Shown one piece after another: positions 14,801 to 22,712 of a DNA stretch of 52,068 nt. The DNA comes from CAYUIG01 sp964444685 (lineage in GTDB: Bacteria > Gemmatimonadota > Gemmatimonadetes > Longimicrobiales > RSA9), in contig CAYUIG010000024.1 in assembly GCA_964444685.1 (NCBI GenBank), positions 1 to 52,068 on the forward strand. Direction: 5' to 3'. The notes under the pieces were generated by a model. The model searched no databases, was not told the origin of the DNA, and worked only from the letters and a program-made list of their open reading frames with translations. A program made the position numbers and the translations under genes. Position 1 is the stretch's first letter, and each line of letters begins with the position of its first letter.

Positions 14801-17344
14801 GTGAGCCGGGACCGCTGGGAACGTATTCAGGAGGTCTTCCATCGGGCTGCGGACCTGCCGGAGCCCGAGCGCGCAGCGCTGCTGCGCGACGTTTCGGCGC
14901 AGGATCCGGCACTGGCCGCGGAAGTGGAAGCGCTGCTGGAGGTCGACGCGAAGCCGGACCAGCCGCTCGACCGGCTCGCCGGCTCCGCGGTAGCCGGCCT
15001 GATCGCGGAGACCGAGTCCGCTCATCCCGGCACCATGGTCGGCCCGTACCGCATCGTGCGCGAAGTTGCGCGCGGCGGCATGGGCGCCGTGTACGAGGCG
15101 ACGCGCGCCGACGGCCGGTATGCGCGCCGGGTCGCGATCAAGATGGTGCGCGCGGCCGCACTCGACTCCGAGCAGACGGTCGCGCGCTTCCATCAGGAGC
15201 GTCAGATCCTCGCCGCGCTCGAGCATCCCAACATCGCCACGCTCTTCGATGGCGGCGTCACGGAGGACGGCCGGCCGTACTTCGTGATGGAGTTCGTCGA
15301 AGGCGAGGCGATCACGGACTGGTGCAGCGCGCAGGGCCTCGATGTGCAGGCGCGCCTGCGTCTCTTCCGCGATGTGTGCGCCGCGGTGCAGTACGCGCAC
15401 CGTCACCTCGTCGTCCATCGCGACCTGAAGCCACGCAACATCCTCGTCACCGCGGACGGCACGGTGAAGCTGGTGGACTTCGGCATCGCCAAGCTGCTGC
15501 TGGAGGAGGGCCCGGAGGCGGCGACGGCGATGACGCGCACGGGCGTGCTGCCGCTGACGCCCGAGTACGCGAGTCCGGAGCAGGTGCGCGGCGAGAAGAT
15601 CACGACTGCGAGCGACGTCTATTCGCTCGGCGTCGTACTGTTCGAGCTGCTGACGGGCGGGCTGCCGTACTCACTCGATACGGGCTCGTGGCCCGCGGTC
15701 GTGCGCGCGGTATCGGAGACGCAGCCGCGCAAGCCGAGCTCGGTGCACGAACCCGGCGGCGCACTCGAGATGGACACGCGGCTGCGCGGACTGCCCGCGG
15801 GCGAGCTGGACAACATCGTGCTCATGGCGCTGCGCAAGGAGCCCGATCGCCGCTACGAATCGGTCGAACGCTTCTCCGAGGACATCCTCAATTTCCTCGA
15901 GGGGCGGCCGGTGCTCGCGCAGCCGGACTCCGTCGGCTACCGGCTGCGCAAATGGACGCGCCGCAACCGCGGCGTGGCCGCGGCGGCTGCACTGCTCGTG
16001 ATCTCGTTGCTGGCTGGCATCACGGCCACATCATGGCAGGCCGAAGTCGCGCGTGCGGAGCGTGACCGTTCGCGTCGTCAGGCGGAGCGTGCCGAGCAGC
16101 TTGCGGATTACGTCACGGGCATGCTCGCTGCCGCGGACCCGCGCGTCGACAGCCGCTCCGTCACCGTGCGCGAGGTTCTGACGGCAGCCGCAGAACGGGC
16201 CGAACGCGAGCTGGCGGACCAGCCGGACCTGCGCGCGAGCGTCCAGGCCACGATCGGCCGCTCGCTGCTCAGCCTGGGTCTGTACGCCGAGGCAGAGCCG
16301 GTGCTGCGCGCGTCGGTCGAGACGCGCCGGGCCCTCGAGGCCGCACCCGCGGCGCTGTCCGCGAGCCTGAACGACTACGCCATCGTCCAGGAGTCTCTGG
16401 GCGACGTCGACGCCGCCGATCGCCTGCTCGAGGAAGCATTCATCGCGCTGCAGGCCGCCGGTGATACGGCGGGTGTCGAGATGGCGAACACGCTCGTGAA
16501 CCTGGGTCACATCCGGCAAACGAGAGGTGAGTACGAGGAAGCGGAGCGGATCGACCGACAGGCACTGGCTCTGCGCCGCGCGCTTTTCGGCGACCGTCAC
16601 GAAGAGGTCGCGATCGTCCTCAACAACCTGGGCGTCGTGCTCGGCAACCAGGGGCGCTGGGATGAAGCGGAGCCGCTGCACCGCGAGGCGATCGACATCA
16701 TGCGCGCGACGCGCGGCTCCGAGCATCCGGACCTCGGCAGTGCGATCGGCACGCTCGCATTCGTAATCGAGATGCGCGGCGACTATCCGGCCGCCGATTC
16801 ACTCTACCGCGAAGCGCTGGCGATCCGGACCGCGAGTCTCGGCGAGGGACATCCGGACGCGCTGTGGACGGCGCAGAACCTGGCGTCGATGCGGTTGTAC
16901 ACGGGTGATTATCATGGTGCGATACAGATCGCGCGCGAGGTCCTGAGCTGGCGCGGCCGCACGCTGCCGGACGAACACATCATGACTTCATCGACGCTGC
17001 ACGTGCTCGGCCGCTCGCTCGCGGCGCTCGGCCGTCATCGCGAAGCGGAGCCCGCGCTGCGCGAGAGTCTGGAGCTGCGGCGCAGCACGCTGCCCGAGGG
17101 CCACTGGCTGGTGGCCAGCTCGGCGAGTGCGCTGGGGGAATGCCTCGCGGCCAGCGGGCAGAGTGCCGAAGCCGAAGAGTTGCTGATGGCAGGGTATGAA
17201 GGGCTGGCGAGAGCCCGCGGCGACGCGAACGATCGCACGATCGAGGCGTTGAACGCCCTGATCTCGTTCTATCAGAAGGCCGGTCGCAATGCGGACGCCG
17301 AGCGCTGGCGCGCGCGGCTGCCGGCCACCACGACGGAAGGATGA
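14801..17344 (+). CDS. Transmembrane serine/threonine protein kinase with TPR domain
   Basis: An 847-residue receptor-like kinase. After a helical N-terminus (1-75), the Hanks-type kinase domain covers about 83-370: ARGGMGAVYEA P-loop, VAIKM lysine K114, HRDLKPRN with catalytic D208, DFG at 226-228 and SPE at the activation-segment end. One membrane helix (391-410) leads to a C-terminal region of TPR repeats (about 425-840), with motifs such as LNNLGVVLGNQGRWDEAEPL. The TPR part would be periplasmic. Start is GTG 14801. It overlaps the S46 peptidase gene by ATGA, implying coupled expression. Confidence 0.92.
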   Translation: MSRDRWERIQEVFHRAADLPEPERAALLRDVSAQDPALAAEVEALLEVDAKPDQPLDRLAGSAVAGLIAETESAHPGTMVGPYRIVREVARGGMGAVYEATRADGRYARRVAIKMVRAAALDSEQTVARFHQERQILAALEHPNIATLFDGGVTEDGRPYFVMEFVEGEAITDWCSAQGLDVQARLRLFRDVCAAVQYAHRHLVVHRDLKPRNILVTADGTVKLVDFGIAKLLLEEGPEAATAMTRTGVLPLTPEYASPEQVRGEKITTASDVYSLGVVLFELLTGGLPYSLDTGSWPAVVRAVSETQPRKPSSVHEPGGALEMDTRLRGLPAGELDNIVLMALRKEPDRRYESVERFSEDILNFLEGRPVLAQPDSVGYRLRKWTRRNRGVAAAAALLVISLLAGITATSWQAEVARAERDRSRRQAERAEQLADYVTGMLAAADPRVDSRSVTVREVLTAAAERAERELADQPDLRASVQATIGRSLLSLGLYAEAEPVLRASVETRRALEAAPAALSASLNDYAIVQESLGDVDAADRLLEEAFIALQAAGDTAGVEMANTLVNLGHIRQTRGEYEEAERIDRQALALRRALFGDRHEEVAIVLNNLGVVLGNQGRWDEAEPLHREAIDIMRATRGSEHPDLGSAIGTLAFVIEMRGDYPAADSLYREALAIRTASLGEGHPDALWTAQNLASMRLYTGDYHGAIQIAREVLSWRGRTLPDEHIMTSSTLHVLGRSLAALGRHREAEPALRESLELRRSTLPEGHWLVASSASALGECLAASGQSAEAEELLMAGYEGLARARGDANDRTIEALNALISFYQKAGRNADAERWRARLPATTTEG

Positions 17345-19434
17345 TGAAGCGAATCTGCGCAGTCGCATGTGTGCTGCTCGCGGTTGCGGGCGGCATACGT
17401 GCACAGGAGCTGGACCCCGACACCGTCCACCCGGGACGGTTCGACACCGGCAAGATGTGGACGTTCGAGTATCCGCCCGCCGAGTACTTCAGCTCGACGT
17501 ACGGCTTCCAGGCCACACCGGAGTGGTTCGAGCGCGCGCGGCTGTCGGCGCTGCGCATCCCGGGCTGCTCGGCCTCGTTCGTGTCACCGAACGGTCTGGC
17601 GGTCACGAACCATCACTGCGTGCGCGGCGGCGTGACGCAGGTTCAGCGCGCGGGTGAGGACCTGCTCGAGGACGGATTCCTTGCGCACTCGCTGGCGGAG
17701 GAGCGGCAGATCCCCAACTACTGGGTGGATCAGCTGCTCGCCGTGCACGATGTGAGCGACGAGATCTTCGCGGCCACCGATGCGGCCACGACCGATGCGG
17801 AGCGGCAGGCAGCGCGCTCGCGCGCGGTCGCGGCCGTGCAGCAGCGGCTGGGCGCGCAGCATCCGGGCGCGCGCGTGGACGTGGTCGCGCTGTACAACGG
17901 CGGACGGTACTCGGCGTACGCCTTCCGGCGGTTCAACGATGTCCGGCTCGTGGCTGCGGCCGAGCTCCAGGCCGGCTTCTTCGGTGGCGACGCGGACAAC
18001 TTCACCTACCCGCGCCACGCCCTCGACTTCGCGTTCATCCGCGTGTACGAGAACGGCCAGCCGTTTCGCAACACCATGCACTTCGGGTGGAGCGAGACGG
18101 GTGCGAACGAAGGTGACGCGGTGTTCATCATCGGCAATCCCGGACCGACGAACCGGCTGAACACGGTCGCGCAGCTCGAGTTCCTGCGGGCCGTGCAGGT
18201 GCCGGCCACGCTGTCGTGGCTGGAATCGCGGATCGAAGTACTGCGCGCGTTCGTGGCCGCAAGTCCGGAGCAGGCGGATGCGTTGGACCTGCGCAACCGC
18301 GTCTTCTCGCTGTCCAATTCGCAGAAGGCAAACGCGGGCCGGCGTGCGGCGCTGAACAGCGCGTACGTCATGGCCCGCCGCGCAGCCGCGGAGCGCGCGT
18401 TCCGCGACTCGCTCGCGGCGAGGCCCGCGCTGTCTGCGCGCTACGGCTCGGTGATCGACGAGATCGCGAGCATCGCGCAGCGGAAGACGGCGCTGGGCGC
18501 GCAGTACGCGGCGTATGCGCAGCTCGGCTCGGAGGCGTACGAGTCGGCGCTGATCCGGCGCGCGCTGTTTGCCCTGCAGTGGCAGGAAGCGCGTGCAGCG
18601 GGTGCGTCGGCCGACACGCTCGCGGTGTACGCGCGCCGTGTAGCTGCGGTGCAAGACTTCCCTGCCGCGCTCGAACGCGAGCTGCTCGCAGCACGGCTGC
18701 GCGACTTCCAGGAGCACCTGCCGGAGCAGCACGCGGTGCTGATCGCGGGAGACCCCGCCGACGTCGCTGCCTCGCTGCTCGCGCAGTCGGCACTGGCGGA
18801 CAGCGCGCGTGCCGCGCAGGCCCTCAGCAGCGGTACGCTGAGCGCGGACGATCCTGCGCTGCGCATCGCAGCCGCGGTGCTGCCGGACTACATCGCGTTC
18901 CAGCGCGAGCTGCAGCAGCTCGGCGCCCGCGAGGCGGAGCTGAACGCAGATCTGGGGCGTGCCCGCTTCGAGGTGTACGGCACGAGTGTGCCACCCGATG
19001 CCACGTCGTCGCCGCGCATCACGGATGGTGTGGTGCTGCCCTACGAGTACAACGGCACGGTCGCGCCGGTACACACGACGTTCTACGGCATGTACGACCT
19101 GTACCACGCGTTCGGCGAGGGTACCGAATGGGACCTGCCGGACCGCTGGGTCCCGCGTCCTGCGGAGCTGGACCTCGAGACGCCGCTCAACTTCATCTCG
19201 ACCGCGGACACGTACGGCGGCAACTCCGGCTCACCGGCCGTCACGAAGGACCTCGCCGTCGTGGGGCTGAACTTCGATCGCAACATCGAAGGACTGGTCC
19301 GCGACTTCATCTACCTGCCCGAACGCGGCCGCAACGTCATGGTCGACGTGCGCGCGATCATGGAGGCGCTGGGGGAGGTCTATCGGCTGGACAGGATTGT
19401 GCGTGAGCTGAGGACTGGGGAGCTGGCCAGATAA
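17341..19434 (+). CDS. S46-family dipeptidyl-peptidase (DPP7/DPP11-like)
   Basis: A 697-residue serine exopeptidase with a signal peptide (cleavage near AQ, residue 21-22) for the periplasm. The catalytic triad is visible: TNHHC (89-93), D229 in YPRHALDF, and Ser629 in YGGNSGSPAVT. Eighteen residues after the Ser lies Arg647 (NFDRN), the position that in characterised DPP11 is Arg and favours Asp/Glu at P1, whereas DPP7 has Gly. An acidic-specific DPP11-like activity is therefore inferred. Such enzymes release dipeptides, and a POT peptide transporter is encoded just downstream, convergently. The ATG start is coupled to the kinase stop. Confidence 0.92.
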   Translation: MMKRICAVACVLLAVAGGIRAQELDPDTVHPGRFDTGKMWTFEYPPAEYFSSTYGFQATPEWFERARLSALRIPGCSASFVSPNGLAVTNHHCVRGGVTQVQRAGEDLLEDGFLAHSLAEERQIPNYWVDQLLAVHDVSDEIFAATDAATTDAERQAARSRAVAAVQQRLGAQHPGARVDVVALYNGGRYSAYAFRRFNDVRLVAAAELQAGFFGGDADNFTYPRHALDFAFIRVYENGQPFRNTMHFGWSETGANEGDAVFIIGNPGPTNRLNTVAQLEFLRAVQVPATLSWLESRIEVLRAFVAASPEQADALDLRNRVFSLSNSQKANAGRRAALNSAYVMARRAAAERAFRDSLAARPALSARYGSVIDEIASIAQRKTALGAQYAAYAQLGSEAYESALIRRALFALQWQEARAAGASADTLAVYARRVAAVQDFPAALERELLAARLRDFQEHLPEQHAVLIAGDPADVAASLLAQSALADSARAAQALSSGTLSADDPALRIAAAVLPDYIAFQRELQQLGAREAELNADLGRARFEVYGTSVPPDATSSPRITDGVVLPYEYNGTVAPVHTTFYGMYDLYHAFGEGTEWDLPDRWVPRPAELDLETPLNFISTADTYGGNSGSPAVTKDLAVVGLNFDRNIEGLVRDFIYLPERGRNVMVDVRAIMEALGEVYRLDRIVRELRTGELAR

Positions 19435-19440
19435 AACCGA

Positions 19441-19515
19441 GTCTGGAGTCTGGAGTCTGGAGTCTGGTTTACAACTCGTTCCAGACTCCAGTCTCCAGAC
19501 TCTCGACTCCAGTCT
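19441..19515. repeat. GTC-heptad inverted array A between convergent stops
   Basis: Three GTCTGGA units plus GTCTGG (19441-19467), a 13-base spacer beginning TTTAC, then CCAGACT/CCAGTCT-type units (19481-19515) that are largely the reverse complement. It fills almost the whole gap between the stops of the S46 peptidase (19434) and the POT transporter (19522). It could fold into a long hairpin serving both transcripts; no T-run is present. Confidence 0.8.
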
Positions 19516-19521
19516 CCTGTA

Positions 19522-21114
19522 TCAGACTTCCTGCGCGCGTCCGCCTTCCGCGTGGACGTTCTTCATCATCCGTCGGATCGGTATCACGAGCAGTCCGAGG
19601 ATGATGGTCGCGATGAAGAGCGAGAGCGAGGTCCGGTCGAAGAGCGAGGGCATCTGCTCGAGCTTCTCCGGGTCGACGTGTCCGCCGACGAGTCCGCCGA
19701 TGAGGTTGCCGAGGGCGGATGCGGTGAACCAGATCCCCATCATCTGACCGACGTACTTCCGGGGCGACAGCTTGGTCATCGAGGACAGGCCGACCGGGCT
19801 GAGGGACAGCTCGCCGACCGTCTGGAAGAAGTAGCTCCCGACCAGCCACCAGGGCGAAACGAGCATCGTGCCGCCGCTGCTCACCACGGCGCGCGCGGCG
19901 AAGCTCATGATGACGAAGCCGACGCCGGCCATGGCGAGGCCGAAGGCGAATTTCGCGGGGCTGGACGGGTTGAATCCGCGCTTGCCCATGCCGGTCCATA
20001 CGGCCGCGAAGACGGGCGCGAGCACGATGATGAAGAACGCGTTGACCGACTGGAACCAGGTCGCGGGGATCTCGAAGCTGCCGACCATGCGGTCGGTGAA
20101 GTCGTGCGCGAACAGGTTGAGCGACGTGGGCGCCTGCTCGAACGCGGACCAGAAGACCATCGCGAACAGGAACAGTACCATGATGACGAGCACGCGCTTG
20201 ATCTCGTCGCCCGTCAGCCCGCCCGTGAAGAACACGGAGAGGAAGAAGATCCCCACGGCGGCGAGGGTGACCCAGACCATGTACTGGCCGATCACGGCCG
20301 CATCGATCGTGATCGTGCCGGTGGCAGCGAGGAAGAAGACCACAGCTATGAGCCCGAGCGCGACAGCGAGCACGAGCTTGACGGTGAGCTCCTGTCGCGC
20401 CTGCTTCGCCGGATCCGGATCCCGGGTCGGCTCCATGCCGATGCCGCGCAGTGTGGACTTGCGGAAGATGGAGAAGACGATCAGGCCGGCGAGCATGCCG
20501 ACGCCGGCTGCGCCGAATCCGAAGTGCCAGCCGACCTGCTCGCCGAGGAAACCGGTGACGAGCTGGCCGAAGAAGGCGCCCAGGTTGATGCCCATGTAGA
20601 AGATCGAGAAGCCGGCGTCGCGGCGAGCGCCGCCCTCGGGGTAGAGGTCACCAACGATCGCGGAGATGTTCGGCTTCAGCAGGCCGGTCCCCATGACGAT
20701 GAGGACGAGGCCCATGAAGAAGGTGACCTTGCCGCCCATGAAGGCGGACAGGCCGATCGAGATGTGACCGAGCGAGATGCAGGCCGCGCCGTACAGGATC
20801 GCGCGCTGCAGCCCGAGCAGCCGGTCGGCCACCCAGCCGCCCGGCAGCGAGGCCAGGTAGACGCAGAAGCCGTAGATGCCGACGATGGCCGAGGCCTGAT
20901 CGCGCTCGAAGCCGAAGCCGCCATCGGCGAGCGCCGCGGCCATGAACAGGACGAGAAGCGGGCGCAACCCGTAGTACGAGAAGCGCTCCCACATCTCGGT
21001 GAAGAAGAGGGTGGCGAGGCCGCGCGGGTGACCGAACCAGGATTTTCCGCCTTGTCCGGTCCCGGGCGTCATCACACCGGTGCCCCCAGCCTCCGTCGCC
21101 TGATCTTCGACCAT
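19522..21114 (-). CDS. POT/PTR-family proton-dependent peptide transporter
   Basis: A 530-residue major-facilitator protein with 12-14 membrane helices. The proton-coupled peptide transporter signature ExxERFxYY is present as E40-MW-E43-RFSYY, followed by GGWVADRLLG and FSIFYMGINLGAFFGQLVTG, both family motifs. It imports di- and tripeptides with protons across the inner membrane. ATG 21112-21114 has AGGGG upstream. It lies convergent to the S46 dipeptidyl-peptidase, which would supply dipeptides in the periplasm, a sensible functional pairing. It follows the sirtuin gene on the same strand after 90 bases. Confidence 0.93.
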   Translation of the reverse strand: MVEDQATEAGGTGVMTPGTGQGGKSWFGHPRGLATLFFTEMWERFSYYGLRPLLVLFMAAALADGGFGFERDQASAIVGIYGFCVYLASLPGGWVADRLLGLQRAILYGAACISLGHISIGLSAFMGGKVTFFMGLVLIVMGTGLLKPNISAIVGDLYPEGGARRDAGFSIFYMGINLGAFFGQLVTGFLGEQVGWHFGFGAAGVGMLAGLIVFSIFRKSTLRGIGMEPTRDPDPAKQARQELTVKLVLAVALGLIAVVFFLAATGTITIDAAVIGQYMVWVTLAAVGIFFLSVFFTGGLTGDEIKRVLVIMVLFLFAMVFWSAFEQAPTSLNLFAHDFTDRMVGSFEIPATWFQSVNAFFIIVLAPVFAAVWTGMGKRGFNPSSPAKFAFGLAMAGVGFVIMSFAARAVVSSGGTMLVSPWWLVGSYFFQTVGELSLSPVGLSSMTKLSPRKYVGQMMGIWFTASALGNLIGGLVGGHVDPEKLEQMPSLFDRTSLSLFIATIILGLLVIPIRRMMKNVHAEGGRAQEV

Positions 21115-21204
21115 TCTAGACCCCTGTTGGTGTTGCGATCCCCAGCCCCACCCGGCCGGCCACGGCCCCGATGCTAGTACCGCCCCGCAGATTTCACCAG
21201 CACA

Positions 21205-21948
21205 TCATGTTTCCAGCCGGGCCACGAGGGCCGGCAGTACCTCGCCCGCCGGGCCCACCAGCCGGACGGCCGTTACATCGTTCGCGGGCACCGGATTCAC
21301 GACGATCACCGTCGCGCCGGCACTCGACGCGAGGGCCGGGAGTGCCGCGGCCGGATACACGAGACCGGATGTGCCCACGCTGAGAAAGACGTCGCAGGCG
21401 GATGCGGCGGCCACGGCGGTCTGGAGCGCCTCGGCCGGCAGCGGCTCGCCGAACCAGACGACGTCCGGCCGGAGCTGCGCGCCGCAGCGCGGGCAGGGCG
21501 GCGGCAGGCGGACGCCTTCGGGCCACGTGTCGAGCGTGACGCCTTCGGCCGTGCAGCGCGCCCGTGTGATATCGCCGTGCAGGGCCACGATGTTCCGGCT
21601 GCCCGCACGCCGGTGCAGTCCATCGACGTTCTGTGTGACCAGCGTGAACTCCGGTACGCGGGACTCGAGACGCACGAGCGCCTTGTGTGCGGGGTTGGGG
21701 TGCGCGGCCGCTACGAGCGAACGCCGCCACGCATACCAGCGCCACACCAGCTCCGGATCGCGCGCGAAGGCTTCCGGTGTCGCCAGATCCTCGGGCCGGT
21801 ATCGCTCCCACAGCCCCGTCTGCGGCTGACGGAACGTGGGCAGTCCACTTTCCGCCGAAACGCCGGCGCCCGTGAATGCGACGACGCGCCGCGCGGCGCG
21901 CAGCGCTGCCGCCGCCTGCTCGAGCCCCGTCGCGTTCGCGGCGTCCAA
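21205..21948 (-). CDS. Sirtuin (Sir2 class III-like NAD-dependent deacylase)
   Basis: A 247-residue Sir2 domain. NAD-binding GAGVSAESGLPTFR is at 27-40, TQNVDGLH at 105-112 and the catalytic His124 in LHGD. Tyr72 and Arg75 (WYAWR) match the Y-x-x-R pair that in SIRT5/CobB-like enzymes recognises succinyl or malonyl lysine. The zinc site looks incomplete: Cys132, Cys152 and Cys155 are present, but the partner of Cys132 is Glu. The only reasonable start is TTG 21946-21948, four bases after the YceI stop. It is probably co-transcribed with the YceI gene. Confidence 0.88.
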   Translation of the reverse strand: MDAANATGLEQAAAALRAARRVVAFTGAGVSAESGLPTFRQPQTGLWERYRPEDLATPEAFARDPELVWRWYAWRRSLVAAAHPNPAHKALVRLESRVPEFTLVTQNVDGLHRRAGSRNIVALHGDITRARCTAEGVTLDTWPEGVRLPPPCPRCGAQLRPDVVWFGEPLPAEALQTAVAAASACDVFLSVGTSGLVYPAAALPALASSAGATVIVVNPVPANDVTAVRLVGPAGEVLPALVARLET

Positions 21949-21952
21949 GTGG

Positions 21953-22582
21953 CTACGGTTCGGAGCCCGGAATGAGCCGGAAGTCGTACTCCAGGCGGAT
22001 GTCGTCGTTGACGCTCAGCACGCGCGCCACGCGCGGCTTCGTCATCTCGAACTCTTCGAAGGTGAACGAGGTGGTGGCGGTGCCGACGACCGCGCCGTCG
22101 ACCACGCGCGCGCTGACCTGCCACACGACGGGACGCGTGACACCGCGGATCGTCAGATCGGTCAGCAACTCGAAGCTCGTTTCACCCGAGAACGGCCACG
22201 TGACACCGCGCAGTTCGCGCGGAACGAGCGTAGCCGCCGGATACTGCTCGGTCTCGAGTGTGCGGCGGCGGATGAAGTTGTCGCGCATCCGGGAGTCGGT
22301 CTCGAGGGAGGTGAGGTCGACAGTGAAGCTGGACTCTCCCGGAACGATCGCGCCCTTCGAGTCGAGCGCGATGGACCCCTCGACCGTCGTCGTCGTTCCG
22401 ACCGCGTCGCTCGGGAATTCGACGCCGGCGAGCTGTTCACGCACGCGATAGCGCGCCTCGTTTCCTTCGGCGGCCGTGACGAACCGCACGGCGACATCGG
22501 GCGCGGCCTGCGCATGCGCGCCGGCTGGCACGAGAGCGATCAGGACGGCTGTCAGCTGAAGCGGATGAAACCGGACCTGCAC
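21953..22582 (-). CDS. YceI-family secreted protein
   Basis: A 209-residue protein with a signal peptide (cleavage after AHAQ, about residue 25) and a YceI/lipocalin-like beta-barrel. Typical features are GSIALDS, FTVDLTSLETDSRMRDNFIR, YPAATLVP and DLTIRGVTRPVVW. YceI proteins bind polyisoprenoids or amphiphiles in the periplasm. The GTG start at 22580-22582 is preceded by GGAGG at seven bases. It is the upstream member of a pair with the sirtuin gene. Confidence 0.9.
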   Translation of the reverse strand: MQVRFHPLQLTAVLIALVPAGAHAQAAPDVAVRFVTAAEGNEARYRVREQLAGVEFPSDAVGTTTTVEGSIALDSKGAIVPGESSFTVDLTSLETDSRMRDNFIRRRTLETEQYPAATLVPRELRGVTWPFSGETSFELLTDLTIRGVTRPVVWQVSARVVDGAVVGTATTSFTFEEFEMTKPRVARVLSVNDDIRLEYDFRLIPGSEP

Positions 22583-22712
22583 GTGCGACCTCCTCGGATC
22601 GGGGTATGGGACAGGGACGCACGGACTCCGCCGCGCGTTGGCGCGTGGATGCGAGAATGATCCATGTCGGCCTGGAAAAGCTGGAAGGTGCCCTGCTCCG
22701 GATGCGACGGGC

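Noticed and set aside
17584..19107. Minus-strand open frame of 507 codons
   Set aside because: Antisense to the S46 peptidase, whose catalytic triad is intact on the plus strand.
19441..19515. Heptad arrays as CRISPR
   Set aside because: The unit is 7 bases with no unique spacers and no cas genes nearby. Paired arms are inverted, not direct repeats with spacers.
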